Numbered from the stretch's first letter, positions 16,728 through 24,776 are shown. The stretch is 48,782 bases of DNA from an uncultured Clostridia bacterium (GCA_934645275.1 CAKUDW010000001.1:1-48782); one strand, 5' to 3'. The notes: generated from the sequence alone by a model not told the origin. Made by a program: numbers and translations.

Positions 16728-17933
16728 ATGAAAATACAGAACAAAACCGTGTGGAAACTGGTTTTCCGCAATTTGATGCAGCGAAAGCGCAGATCGATTT
16801 GCCTGATCTGCATGGTGGCTTTGTTGGTATTTGTCGCGCTGGCAGGTACTTTGCTGGCCTCCGGGGTTCAAAATGGCCTACAGAGCGCAACCGACCGCAT
16901 GGGCGCGGAAATACTGGTTGTGCCGGCTGGATATGACGAAAAGGTCGAAGGCCTGTTGCTGCGTTCTGAACAGGGCGCCTTCTATTTTACCGATGCAACG
17001 GCCGATCAGCTTTCTAAAATAGAGGGCGTGGATAAAATTACGTCGCAGCTCTACATTCAGTCAATGAACGCGGCATGCTGTTCCGTTCCGGTACAGTTGA
17101 TCGCCTATGAGCCGGAGAGCGATTTTGTGATCCGCCCCTGGATATACGACAGCCTGCATCGGGACCCCGGCGATATGGACGTGGTGTGCGGCTCGCTGAT
17201 CGACGCGATTCCGGGCGACACGATCACGCTGTTCGGGCAGACGCTGAATGTGGTGGCCAAATTGGATGAAACGGCCACGGGCTTTGATTCGTCCATCTTT
17301 ATGACGCGCACGACGGCCGAAGTGCTGATCGCGCGCTCCGCGGAACAGGCTGAAGCGCCGCTTCAAATTGCTGCGGATCAGATTTCCTGCGTGTTGATCA
17401 ACAGCGATTCCGCGACCGGCGTGGAAACTCTGGCTGAAAGAATTCGCGCCGAGGTCGACGATGTGGATGTGATTTCAACAGACAGCATGCTGGGCGGCGT
17501 CGCGGCGCAGGTTCGGCAGATATCAAATGTGATCTATGCGGTGATCGCGCTGATCTGGGCGATGAGTACGGTGCTGACGGCGGTCGTGTTTGTATTTTCC
17601 ATCAATGAACGCTCGCGGGAATTTGGCATATACCGCATCCTGGGTTTCAGCCGCAGAGCGATTCATTCTATATTGGTGCGCGAAGTATTTTCGCTGTGCA
17701 TTGCGGGCTGGGCGGCCAGCGCGCTGGTATGTGCCATGATCGTGTTTCCGTTTAAATCGCTGATCAGTTTCGCAATGGAGATTCCGTATCTGATGCCGGG
17801 CAACGCGGAAATTGCCGCCTATTATCTGCTTTCGCTGGGGCTTACGCTGCTTACGGGCATCGTGTCCTGCGCTGTATCGCTTAAGCGTATTTCAAAGCTG
17901 GATGTGTTCCACCTGATAAAGGAGAATGAATGA
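16728..17933 (+). CDS. MacB/FtsX-type ABC permease
   Basis: 401 residues, with GGAGG 7 nt before the ATG. The topology is typical: a cytoplasmic N-terminal 'VFRNLMQRKRRS' segment, TM1 at about 20-45, a large external domain (about 46-265) and then three membrane helices (about 270-295, 320-345, 362-388). The conserved 'RSREFGIYRILGFSRRAI' cytoplasmic loop links to the ATPase. Members of this family do not move a substrate through a channel but transmit ATP hydrolysis to the outside, for example to extrude or relocate envelope molecules. The stop overlaps the start of the ATPase gene (ATGA). The flanking DUF4418, DUF1326 and DUF2182 genes suggest a metal-related envelope function. Confidence 0.85.
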   Translation: MKIQNKTVWKLVFRNLMQRKRRSICLICMVALLVFVALAGTLLASGVQNGLQSATDRMGAEILVVPAGYDEKVEGLLLRSEQGAFYFTDATADQLSKIEGVDKITSQLYIQSMNAACCSVPVQLIAYEPESDFVIRPWIYDSLHRDPGDMDVVCGSLIDAIPGDTITLFGQTLNVVAKLDETATGFDSSIFMTRTTAEVLIARSAEQAEAPLQIAADQISCVLINSDSATGVETLAERIRAEVDDVDVISTDSMLGGVAAQVRQISNVIYAVIALIWAMSTVLTAVVFVFSINERSREFGIYRILGFSRRAIHSILVREVFSLCIAGWAASALVCAMIVFPFKSLISFAMEIPYLMPGNAEIAAYYLLSLGLTLLTGIVSCAVSLKRISKLDVFHLIKENE

Positions 17934-18604
17934 TGTTGATCCGGATAGAAGATGTATGCAAGCGCTATCAGAGCGCGGATTGTTCATTCGATGCGGTTAA
18001 ACATGCGAATCTTGAAATCGGCGAGGGCGAATATGTGTGTATTGCCGGGCGCAGCGGCAGCGGAAAATCCACGCTGCTGAACATGCTGGCAGGCCTGACG
18101 CGCCCCAGCTCCGGGAAAATATACTTTCGAGATGAAGATCTCTGGAAGCGGGAAGACGCCGCTATTTCGTGGATTCGCAATCATGATATGAGCTACATGA
18201 TGCAGGGCTTCAGCATGCTCGGCAGCTTGACGCTGCTGGAAAATGTAATGCTGCCCGCGCAGATATACGCGCTCAAGCCCGAAACGCAGGCACTGGCCGT
18301 TGAAATGCTTCGCCGGGTGGGCCTGGATGGCAAGGAGAACAATTATCCGAGGCAGTTGTCCGGCGGTGAAGTGCGCCGCGGCATGATTGCCCGCGCGCTG
18401 ATGAATCAGCCGTCCATCTTCATCAGCGATGAGCCCACCGACGGCCTGGATGAAGCTACGGCGGAAATCATCATGGACTTATTTGATGAAATTCACGAGG
18501 CGGGCACGACGCTGCTGGTGGTGAGCCATGAACGGCATTTCATGCAGCGCGCGCAGCGCCTGTACCGCATGGAAGCTGGATGCCTGAGTGAGGAGGAACG
18601 ATAA
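17930..18604 (+). CDS. MacB/LolD-type ABC ATPase
   Basis: 224 residues, typical for the family. Walker A is GRSGSGKSTLLNMLAGL, the signature LSGGEVRRGMIARAL, Walker B IFISDEPTDGLDEAT and the H-loop VVSHERHF. It overlaps the permease by 4 nt and the DUF2182 gene by 1 nt, so the three are translationally coupled. Its signature has VRR where QQR is normal (GGEVRRGMIARAL), a change seen in this subgroup. It would power the permease encoded just upstream. Confidence 0.88.
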   Translation: MMLIRIEDVCKRYQSADCSFDAVKHANLEIGEGEYVCIAGRSGSGKSTLLNMLAGLTRPSSGKIYFRDEDLWKREDAAISWIRNHDMSYMMQGFSMLGSLTLLENVMLPAQIYALKPETQALAVEMLRRVGLDGKENNYPRQLSGGEVRRGMIARALMNQPSIFISDEPTDGLDEATAEIIMDLFDEIHEAGTTLLVVSHERHFMQRAQRLYRMEAGCLSEEER

Positions 18605-19467
18605 TGGCGGAGAAACGTGAAAAGAGCTTTGTCGCCAAGTGGCTGAATATGGAGAAAAGCTCGAAGTGGGTATTGATATGGATCGCCATATTCACGCTGG
18701 CGGCATGGCTGTACATGGCGCTTTCCGGAGACGGCATGGCAGGCATGAACATGGACATGAATGCCGGAGAGGATGCGGCGATGCAGTCGGCGATGGCCGC
18801 GCGCGCGCTGAACGGCATCGCAGGTATTTCTCTTCCGTCGCTGGGGATGTTTGTGCCGATGTGGTTTGTCATGTGTGTGGCGATGATGCTGCCCTCCGCC
18901 GTATCCATGATCCTGTGCATGGATAAGCTGGCGCGCGACCGCTATAACGACCGGCGCAAGGTGCCGGTCATGGTGGTTATGTTTGTCGCTGGCTATCTGA
19001 TTGTATGGCTTGGCTTTGGCCTGATCTGCTGGGTTGCGGCCTGGTTCCTTTTCCAGTGGCTTCGCCCGTTTTTGTCGCAGCCGTTGCATCTCTGGCTGGC
19101 GCTGGGGCTGATTTTCCTGCTGGCGGGCATATATCAGAACAGCAAATTGAAAAACGCCTGTCTCCACGGTTGTCAGCATCCGCTGAGCTTCCTGATGCAG
19201 TATTGGAAGCCGGGCAACTCCGGAGCGCTGCGGATGGGCGTGCGCCATGGCCTGCACTGTACGGGCTGCTGCGCGGCGCTGATGATTGTCATGTTCCCGC
19301 TGGGCATGATGAATCTGGTGTGGATGGGCATATTTACGCTGATCATGTATGTGGAGAAGAACGCGGTGTTCGGAACAACGGTGAGCAAAGTCATCGGCTG
19401 GCTGCTGCTGGTCGTGGGCATACTGGTGACGCTGGTCAGCGGTATACTGTGCCTTATCCGCGGATAA
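18604..19467 (+). CDS. DUF2182 family membrane protein, Met/Cys-rich
   Basis: 287 residues; the A of the ATG is the last base of the preceding stop codon. There are about seven hydrophobic segments. DUF2182 hallmarks are 'MWFVMCVAMMLPSAVSM', 'KNACLHGCQHPLSFL' (a C-x3-C pair) and 'GLHCTGCCAALMIVMFPLGMMN'. The external loop after TM1 is methionine-rich (MAGMNMDM), a pattern often linked to copper binding. The family is predicted to bind metal and is repeatedly paired with DUF1326, but no activity is established to my knowledge. It closes the DUF1326/DUF4418/ABC module, and a hairpin terminator follows. Confidence 0.82.
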   Translation: MAEKREKSFVAKWLNMEKSSKWVLIWIAIFTLAAWLYMALSGDGMAGMNMDMNAGEDAAMQSAMAARALNGIAGISLPSLGMFVPMWFVMCVAMMLPSAVSMILCMDKLARDRYNDRRKVPVMVVMFVAGYLIVWLGFGLICWVAAWFLFQWLRPFLSQPLHLWLALGLIFLLAGIYQNSKLKNACLHGCQHPLSFLMQYWKPGNSGALRMGVRHGLHCTGCCAALMIVMFPLGMMNLVWMGIFTLIMYVEKNAVFGTTVSKVIGWLLLVVGILVTLVSGILCLIRG

Positions 19468-19482
19468 AAGTTAATAGGGCGG

Positions 19483-19530
19483 GCGATGGTTCGGCACCCT
19501 GGGGGCAGGGAGCGGAACCATCGCTCTTCA
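19483..19530 (+). terminator. Intrinsic-type terminator of the metal module
   Basis: Perfect 10-bp arms GCGATGGTTC (19483-19492) and GAACCATCGC (19515-19524) are followed by TCTTCATCATT, 15 nt after the DUF2182 stop codon. The T-tract is interrupted, so strength is uncertain. Confidence 0.6.
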
Positions 19531-19661
19531 TCATTGACCGGAGGGCGCCTGCGCCGCGCTCAGGGATGAACATTCGCCGCCGCGGGCAATAATCGCGGCC
19601 CGAATCGGCTGAATGCCTGAATGTGATTGCAAAGGTCTACAATAATTTAAGCTGCAGGCAA

Positions 19662-19690
19662 TTGATTTATTGCGCGTCTGGTGATAAAAT
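19662..19690 (+). promoter_or_regulatory. Promoter upstream of the hydrolase/methyltransferase cluster
   Basis: TTGATT (19662-19667), a 17-nt spacer and TAAAAT (19685-19690), with a TG extended -10. Transcription would start near 19697 and meet the hairpin at 19721 almost at once. Either this transcript is attenuated or it is the relic of a promoter whose gene has been lost. Confidence 0.55.
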
Positions 19691-19720
19691 ACATAACAGA
19701 TACATGGCGAAGGAATCTTG

Positions 19721-19742
19721 AGGCTGCCGCAAGGCGGCTTTT
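19721..19742 (+). terminator. Short hairpin with GCAA tetraloop and T4
   Basis: Stem AGGCTGCC / GGCGGCTT around a GCAA (GNRA) loop, ending in TTTT. The two TetR genes of the window are followed by similar CCGCC/GGCGG hairpins just upstream of a GGTTAG box, and this copy has the same arrangement without a TetR gene. Confidence 0.55.
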
Positions 19743-19754
19743 CAAAAGCATGTA

Positions 19755-19772
19755 GGTTAGATGAGACTAACT
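19755..19772. promoter_or_regulatory. GGTTAG box A
   Basis: GGTTAG-ATGAGA-CTAACT, an 18-bp inverted repeat with a 6-bp centre. It is one of five related sites in the window (others at 27275, 30972, 31808, 36478), each in front of a transporter or enzyme operon. The half-site GGTTAG is that of the DtxR/IdeR iron-repressor box; the spacing differs. A metal-responsive repressor is an inference. Confidence 0.65.
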
Positions 19773-19882
19773 GACAGCGCGGACAGAGCAGTTCAGGAGC
19801 GTGCACGCGGGTGAAATTTGGCGGCGCAAAGCGCATTGTAGGGCTTGCGCGTCGCAGGGCGGAAGATGGAGGCGGGAATGAT

Positions 19883-20596
19883 ATGCGCACAGGTTGGAGG
19901 ATATATCGCAGGGACTGCCTGCTCGGTGCGCTCGGCGCCGCACTGATGCTGGTGGGTGACCTGTGCCTGAGTTTGATTCCTGCGGCTGCGGGAGACAGCG
20001 GGCTGTTTGAACGGGAGGCCTACCTGAGCGGCGCCTTTCCCACATGGCGGCTGCCGCTGCTGCTGGCGACGGGGTTGCTGGGCATGGCGCTGTGCACCTT
20101 TGCCGTGCGCGCCGTGTACGCGCAGGTCGACGCGCGGTACCTGGGAACGCAGCGGCTCATTCTGGTGGGCGGCGCGCTGTATCTGGTTTCCGCCGGCGCG
20201 CTGCACTATATCATCGGCAGTCTGGCCGATTGGACGAGCACGCTCGCTCCGCTGTTCGGGCGGGAGGAAGCCGCCGCGCTCGTACAGGCGCGGTACGCGC
20301 GCCTGGCACCCGCGCTGGCAATTCCATATGCGGGTATGCTTGCGTTGATACTCGGCAACGCGTGGGCCGTGCTGAGCGGGCGAAGCTTTCTTCCGCGGAA
20401 AATGTTCGGCTTTCACATGGTGGTATGGCAGTTGGTGTTCGCATTGATTCCGGATATCCGGCATGCGCTCGGCGCAGAACCGTCGACCTGGGATTTCGTA
20501 TTGAGCCAGTGCTCCGGAAACGCGGCGCTGCTGATCTGGATGCTGTCGAACGCCGCGTGGGCACGGCGCACACTCGGAAAGGCAGGGAGGAATTGA
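19883..20596 (+). CDS. Multi-pass membrane protein (DUF6796-like), first gene of the cluster
   Basis: 237 residues from the ATG at 19883, chosen for the GGAGGCGGGA site 5-6 nt upstream. A GTG at 19811 would add a 24-residue, poorly conserved-looking extension. There are about seven hydrophobic segments: 'LLGALGAALMLVGDLCLSLIP', 'WRLPLLLATGLLGMALCTFAVRA', 'GALYLVSAGALHYIIGSL', 'AIPYAGMLALILGNAWAVL' and others. The pattern fits a conserved Firmicutes family of unknown function (I believe DUF6796). No catalytic motif is obvious. It is close to the next gene and is probably co-transcribed with it. Confidence 0.7.
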   Translation: MRTGWRIYRRDCLLGALGAALMLVGDLCLSLIPAAAGDSGLFEREAYLSGAFPTWRLPLLLATGLLGMALCTFAVRAVYAQVDARYLGTQRLILVGGALYLVSAGALHYIIGSLADWTSTLAPLFGREEAAALVQARYARLAPALAIPYAGMLALILGNAWAVLSGRSFLPRKMFGFHMVVWQLVFALIPDIRHALGAEPSTWDFVLSQCSGNAALLIWMLSNAAWARRTLGKAGRN

Positions 20597-20598
20597 CG

Positions 20599-21087
20599 AT
20601 GATTTTGCAGGTACTTCTGGAAGGCCTGGGGCTTGGCGTTCTGCTGGTTCTGGTTTGCGCCTTCGGCATTCGCAAGGGCGCGGTGGGCATGGTACATCTC
20701 TATCATGAGGATGTGCAGGCGCGCTGCGTCGAGCTGGGGCTGACGACGCGCGAGCGAATCCGGCGCAATGCCGTTCTCTTTAAGGTGCTGTGTATTCCGG
20801 GCTACATTGCCTATGTACTCGTCTTTGTGTACGCCGTCAACGGCGCGCGCGGCTTTGGGGCGGGCTTCTGGCAGCTGCTCGTGCTCCTGTCGGTCATGAA
20901 TCTGATCGACCGCTTTTTTGTGGATGATTTCTGGGTCGGCCGCACAGGGGCGTGGACGATTCCCGGCACCGAGGATTTAAAGCCCTATATCAGCGCGCGC
21001 GACAGGCGCAGGAAGTGGACTTTCGGCACCATTGGCATGGCGGTCATCTCTGCGGTGCTCGCGGGTATTATGGCGCTTATCATTTAA
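20599..21087 (+). CDS. Small integral membrane protein of unknown function
   Basis: 162 residues. The ATG at 20599 is preceded by GGGAGG and lies 2 nt after the previous stop codon. There are four hydrophobic stretches (about 3-23, 62-85, 94-112, 142-161). A loop before the last helix carries 'FFVDDFWVGRTGAWTIPGTEDLKPY', rich in Asp and Trp. I do not recognise the family. Position in a tight operon between a membrane protein and a hydrolase suggests a membrane partner for the cluster. Confidence 0.7.
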   Translation: MILQVLLEGLGLGVLLVLVCAFGIRKGAVGMVHLYHEDVQARCVELGLTTRERIRRNAVLFKVLCIPGYIAYVLVFVYAVNGARGFGAGFWQLLVLLSVMNLIDRFFVDDFWVGRTGAWTIPGTEDLKPYISARDRRRKWTFGTIGMAVISAVLAGIMALII

Positions 21088-21100
21088 CGGGGTGTGAACC

Positions 21101-21874
21101 ATGCTGTTTGAAACGCTTGGAAATCCTGGCAGTCCCGCCATATTGTTTTTCCACGCCATGGGCGTGACCGGCGCGAGCAGCGAACCGGTGGCGAGGCATC
21201 TGCAGGCGGAGTATTTCTGTATTCTTCCGACCTCCACGGTCTATTGTGCGGGGCAGAAGTATGCCGGCAAGGCGGACGAGGTGCGGCAGCTGGAAGATTT
21301 CCTGCGCGCGCAGAATGTGAAGCGCCTCGCGCTGGTCGTCGCCTCATCCATAGGGGCTGATCTTGCAATGGCGTTTCTGGCGCAAACCTCGCTGCCGGTG
21401 GCGCACGTTTTTTTCGACGGCGGACAGTTTGCACAGCTTGGGCGCGGGATCCGTCGCGCGATGGCGCCGCTATTGTACATCGCCATCAGGAGCCTGTACT
21501 GGTCGAAGGGTAAAACGCTCGGGAAAATCATGTGGTGCGACGACGCGGCCATCAGGCCGTACTTCATCGCCGCGGGCCGTGTGCTTACCTGCGGCAACCT
21601 TCGCCGCCAAATGGCAGACAGCCTGGAAAACAGGCCCTTTTTGCCGCTGCCGGCAGCGCTGCAAAGAAACATGTACTTTGAGTTCGGCAGCGCCGAGGAG
21701 CACTTTAAATATCGGGCGGCCGTGATGCAGGCCTATCCTCGCGCTCACTATCCGGTATTTGAGGGCCACAACCACATGCAATATCAGATTCGCGATCCGC
21801 GCGGCTTCGCGGCCATGCTGGCATGCGTCATGGAGCATGGCCGCCTGCCGGATTTGCCGTTTCTGAGAAGGTGA
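21101..21874 (+). CDS. Alpha/beta hydrolase
   Basis: 257 residues, with GGGGTGTGAACC before the ATG. The N-terminal 'AILFFHAMGVTGASSEPVARHL' supplies the oxyanion-hole region. The nucleophile elbow is A-S-S83-I-G, S83 being the likely nucleophile, and 'FFDGGQF' follows. The C-terminal 'VFEGHNHMQYQ' carries the probable catalytic His. This fits the alpha/beta-hydrolase fold (esterase, lipase or thioesterase-like). The substrate cannot be told. It precedes an ATC-hydrolase-family gene by 10 nt, and a second alpha/beta hydrolase occurs at 23913. Confidence 0.8.
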   Translation: MLFETLGNPGSPAILFFHAMGVTGASSEPVARHLQAEYFCILPTSTVYCAGQKYAGKADEVRQLEDFLRAQNVKRLALVVASSIGADLAMAFLAQTSLPVAHVFFDGGQFAQLGRGIRRAMAPLLYIAIRSLYWSKGKTLGKIMWCDDAAIRPYFIAAGRVLTCGNLRRQMADSLENRPFLPLPAALQRNMYFEFGSAEEHFKYRAAVMQAYPRAHYPVFEGHNHMQYQIRDPRGFAAMLACVMEHGRLPDLPFLRR

Positions 21875-21884
21875 GGCAACACGC

Positions 21885-22484
21885 ATGAGGAAGAATTATA
21901 TCGTTTCCGCGTTTGAAAATACCGTGGCACAGCGCTTTCCCGCGCGGACGGATGCGCTGAACGCCGCGCTTCAGGAACGGCTTCGCGCGCTGCGGGCGGA
22001 ATATGTGGGTGCGTCGAAGGAGCAGAAGATGCACCTCGAGGGGCAGATACTGCCGGGTGTCGCGGCCTACGAGATTTTGCAAACCGTCATGCCTGAAAAC
22101 GAGGCGCTGCAAACCGTTCACGGCTATGTGGCGGGGCGCGCGTGGAAGCTGAAAAGGCTCTTTCGCGCGCTGATGCGCATTCCGGGGCTTTACAGGCGCG
22201 TGCCAGGAATTTTTGCCAGGCAGACGCCGAGGTTCTTCGGCGAAGCTGCGGGCTTTGCTGCGCGGGAAATTCAAACCAGCGGCGGCGTTTGGCGCATTGA
22301 TATGACGAAGTGTCCCTACCGCGACGCCTGCGTGCGCTGCGGCTGTCCGGAACTGTGCCCCTGCTTTTGCGACAGCGACGACATCACCTACGACGGCCTG
22401 CATCCCAAGCTCATCTGGCACAGAACAAAGACGTTGGGCCGTGGCGACGACTGCTGCGACTTTTGCCTGAAGCTCGCAAGATGA
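21885..22484 (+). CDS. L-2-amino-thiazoline-4-carboxylic acid hydrolase family protein, Cys-rich
   Basis: 199 residues. The C-terminal third has the family signature: 'DMTKCPY' (from residue 139), 'GCPELCPCFCDSDDITYDGL', 'WHRTKTLGRGDDCCDFCL'. Ten cysteines lie in this part (C143, 149, 152, 154, 158, 160, 162, 190, 191, 194), more than I would expect for a plain hydrolase, so a metal or thiol role is possible. The name-giving enzyme opens the thiazoline ring of ATC on the way to L-cysteine; most family members are uncharacterised. A basic helical N-terminal half (about 1-120, Arg/Leu-rich) precedes it. A second, divergent member is at 25745. Confidence 0.78.
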   Translation: MRKNYIVSAFENTVAQRFPARTDALNAALQERLRALRAEYVGASKEQKMHLEGQILPGVAAYEILQTVMPENEALQTVHGYVAGRAWKLKRLFRALMRIPGLYRRVPGIFARQTPRFFGEAAGFAAREIQTSGGVWRIDMTKCPYRDACVRCGCPELCPCFCDSDDITYDGLHPKLIWHRTKTLGRGDDCCDFCLKLAR

Positions 22485-22506
22485 TAGAACTTGGGGGGAT
22501 GAGCAG

Positions 22507-23127
22507 ATGTTCTGGGACAAGGTAGCGTGGGTATACGATATATTTGCCAACATCATTAACCGGGGCGCGAACCGGAGAATGTGCGCTGCGGTGGAGAAAC
22601 TGATTCTGCCTACGGACGAGGTGCTCGAATGCGCGTGCGGCACGGGTTTGCTCAGCGGCGTGATCGCGGGGCGGTGCAGAAGCCTGATTGCGACGGATTT
22701 CTCTTCGAATATGCTCAGGCGTGCAGAGAAGAAATATGGAAGATGTGCAAATGTGAAATTCGAGCAGGGAAACATATTGCAGCTGCGCTACCCCGATGAG
22801 CGCTTCGATGTGGTTGTGGCCGCGAATGTGATCCACCTGTTGGACGAACCGTACAGGGCGCTGCGGGAGCTTGAACGGGTGTGCCGCAGAGGCGGGCGAA
22901 TCATCATTCCCACCTATATGAACCGGACAAAGCGCGGCGCTACCAACGGCATTTCGAGCGTCATCGGCAGGGCCGGCGCGGATTTCAAGCGCGAATTCAC
23001 ATTGGATTCCTATAAGAAGTTCTTTGCTGACGCGGGATATGCGGATGCGCGCTACACGCTGTGCGAGGGCAGAATTCCATGCGCGGTGGCGGTACTCAGA
23101 AAAGAGCGGGAAGGCGGAGCGCCGTGA
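22507..23127 (+). CDS. Class I SAM-dependent methyltransferase
   Basis: 206 residues, with GGGGGGATGAG before the ATG. Motif I is E41-C-A-C-G-T-G47 (LECACGTGLLS), with D64 in 'LIATDFSSNML' as the SAM-ribose acidic residue. 'YPDERFDVVVAANVIHLLDEP' and 'RVCRRGGRIIIPTYM' complete a UbiE/Methyltransf_11-like fold. The acceptor is unknown. The last codons overlap the following gene (GTGA), so the two are coupled. It lies between an ATC-hydrolase-family gene and an acyltransferase-like gene, suggesting tailoring or breakdown of a small molecule. Confidence 0.85.
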   Translation: MFWDKVAWVYDIFANIINRGANRRMCAAVEKLILPTDEVLECACGTGLLSGVIAGRCRSLIATDFSSNMLRRAEKKYGRCANVKFEQGNILQLRYPDERFDVVVAANVIHLLDEPYRALRELERVCRRGGRIIIPTYMNRTKRGATNGISSVIGRAGADFKREFTLDSYKKFFADAGYADARYTLCEGRIPCAVAVLRKEREGGAP

Positions 23128-23777
23128 AAGTCGATACGCTGAATGAAAGCGTCATTTCCGATATTGGCCATGCCTTCGGTTATTACAATTACGGCGATGA
23201 ACGCGGCCTGATCGACGCGTTTCCCGGCCGGGACGCGGCGGCGGCCTTCATTTGCGGCTATGTGCGGATGGCGCTGCGGGGCGGCATGCTTTATGCCACG
23301 AGCGAAAGGGGCGAGGCCTATATCGCCTACCGGCATTCAAGCGAAAAGCTAAGGCCCGGGGCCGTACTGTCGTTGGCAAAGGGCTTGCTGAGCGCCATGC
23401 ATGGGCCGCGGCAGGCTTCTCCGCTGCGCAGGGAAGCCGCCGCCTTAAAGGCGCTGATTCGCTTTGCGCGAATCATGGCGTCGGGCGAACCGGGGCTGGA
23501 CAGGCGGCTCAACAGGGAAAGAAAGCCGTATATCTTTGTGGGCCTGGTCTGCGTGCGTGAAGAATATCAGGGTCAGGGCTACATGCGCCGTGTGATGGAC
23601 ATGGCCTTTGCGGAGGGCGATCGACTTCAGGCGCCAGTCATTCTGGAGACGGACGCGAAATCCAAGTGCGATAAATATGTGCATCTGGGCATGGAACTGG
23701 CTGGCATACGCAAGTTTGGCGCATGCGGCGTGCTCTACGATCTGATCCGTTACCCGAGCGCGCATGCGGGAGGATAG
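23124..23777 (+). CDS. GNAT-like N-acetyltransferase
   Basis: 217 residues from the GTG at 23124, which overlaps the preceding stop (GTGA). An ATG at 23061 would lie far inside the upstream gene. The central part reads 'YIFVGLVCVREEYQGQGYMRRVMDMAFAEGDR', close to the acetyl-CoA binding motif (R/Q-x-x-G-x-G/A) of GNAT enzymes, followed by 'VILETDAKSKCDKYVHLGMELAG', typical of GNAT C-termini. The N-terminal 90 residues are less clear. It probably acylates a small molecule or an amine on a cluster product. Confidence is moderate because the N-terminal half was not matched. Confidence 0.68.
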   Translation: MKVDTLNESVISDIGHAFGYYNYGDERGLIDAFPGRDAAAAFICGYVRMALRGGMLYATSERGEAYIAYRHSSEKLRPGAVLSLAKGLLSAMHGPRQASPLRREAAALKALIRFARIMASGEPGLDRRLNRERKPYIFVGLVCVREEYQGQGYMRRVMDMAFAEGDRLQAPVILETDAKSKCDKYVHLGMELAGIRKFGACGVLYDLIRYPSAHAGG

Positions 23778-23778
23778 C

Positions 23779-23934
23779 ATGACCGGGCTATCGTTGAGAT
23801 ACCGCATTTTGCGCAGATACATGCGGCTCATCGAATTCAGGGAACCGCGCTGCGCCGAACAGGAGGTGGCCTGCGTTACTTGTGGGCGTAAAAATCAACG
23901 GAGGGAAGAAACATGCTGTATTCAGAAAAGTTGA
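23779..23934 (+). CDS. Possible 51-residue Cys-containing ORF
   Basis: An ATG 1 nt after the preceding stop with GGGAGGA 4 nt upstream opens a 51-codon frame that ends inside the next gene. The peptide is Arg/Cys-rich and contains 'EVACVTCGRKNQRREETCC'. It could be real, given the good ribosome binding site, or simply a leader or chance frame. Confidence 0.2.
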   Translation: MTGLSLRYRILRRYMRLIEFREPRCAEQEVACVTCGRKNQRREETCCIQKS

Positions 23935-24764
23935 AATCCTTTGAAACCGCGCATCCGTGCAAGTCCATGCTCGTGGACGGCGCGCGCTTCCGCTATGTGC
24001 TCAGCGGCAGGGAGGATGGCAGGACGCTCGTTCTGCTCAACGGCGGAATGAACACGCTGGAAATGTGGCTGGATTATGTGGACGCGCTTTCCGATGAAAA
24101 CCGCGTGCTGCTTTTTGATTATCCGCAGGAGCTGCGCACCAATCAGGCGCTCGTGACCGGCATGCATGCGTTCTTCCAGAAGCTCGGCGTCTGCGCCCCG
24201 GTCTTTGTCGGCGCCAGCGACGGCGGCATGGTCGCGCAAATCTATACGCAAAAGTATCCGGGCGAGGTTGGCGGGCTGGTTCTGATTTCTACCGGCGGCA
24301 TGGACGAGAGCACGCTAAAGCGTCTGAAGCGAAAGTATCGACTTGCTCCGGTGATGCTGTGGTACATGAAGCACTGCAATTATGAGAAGCTGAAGCCAAG
24401 GCTCATTAAGGCCGGCTTGAGCCATATTCGCGACGAGAGCGCAGAGGAGATCGCCTACGCGCAAAACATGTTTGAAACCATTTTTAGGGATTACAAGCAG
24501 GAAAAGGACGTGCATATCACGGGTCTGCTGGTGGATCTGATGAATCAGAAGCCCGTGGTGGCGGCGGATTTTGCGGCGCTGAAGGGCAAGATCCTGCTGA
24601 TACTGCCCAACCAGGATTTCTTCTCCGGTCAGATGCAGCAGGATCTCGTCCGCCTGATGCATGAGCCGAAACTCATTTACGTTTCGGGCGGGCACCTGTC
24701 CACCGTACTGAAGGCGCAGGCCTATGTTCAGGCAATCCGCGATTTCCTGAATTCGATGGGGTGA
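23913..24764 (+). CDS. Alpha/beta hydrolase (second of the cluster)
   Basis: 283 residues, with GGAGGGAAGAA before the ATG. The oxyanion region 'LVLLNGGMNTLEMW' is followed by the nucleophile elbow G-A-S102-D-G-G, the acid-containing strand 'KILLILPNQDFFS' and the catalytic His H261 in 'YVSGGHLST'. It is a full alpha/beta-hydrolase of the 'GASDGG' subtype common among Firmicutes esterase-like proteins. Location in the same tight cluster suggests that it acts with the methyltransferases and ATC-hydrolase-family proteins. The substrate is unknown. Confidence 0.85.
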   Translation: MLYSEKLKSFETAHPCKSMLVDGARFRYVLSGREDGRTLVLLNGGMNTLEMWLDYVDALSDENRVLLFDYPQELRTNQALVTGMHAFFQKLGVCAPVFVGASDGGMVAQIYTQKYPGEVGGLVLISTGGMDESTLKRLKRKYRLAPVMLWYMKHCNYEKLKPRLIKAGLSHIRDESAEEIAYAQNMFETIFRDYKQEKDVHITGLLVDLMNQKPVVAADFAALKGKILLILPNQDFFSGQMQQDLVRLMHEPKLIYVSGGHLSTVLKAQAYVQAIRDFLNSMG

Positions 24765-24776
24765 GCGCGCTTCTCC

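Larger units (their letters stand above)
19531..19882. other. Control region of the hydrolase/methyltransferase cluster
   Basis: This 350-nt stretch holds no gene that I can support. From left to right it has unremarkable sequence, a promoter at 19662-19690, a GNRA-loop hairpin with T-tract at 19721-19742, the GGTTAG box at 19755-19772 and a 110-nt leader before the first gene. A five-codon ORF (19704-19721) overlaps the hairpin but has no ribosome binding site. Confidence 0.5.

Noticed and set aside
19704..19721. Five-codon leader ORF overlapping the hairpin upstream of box A
   Set aside because: No ribosome binding site; too short to separate from chance.
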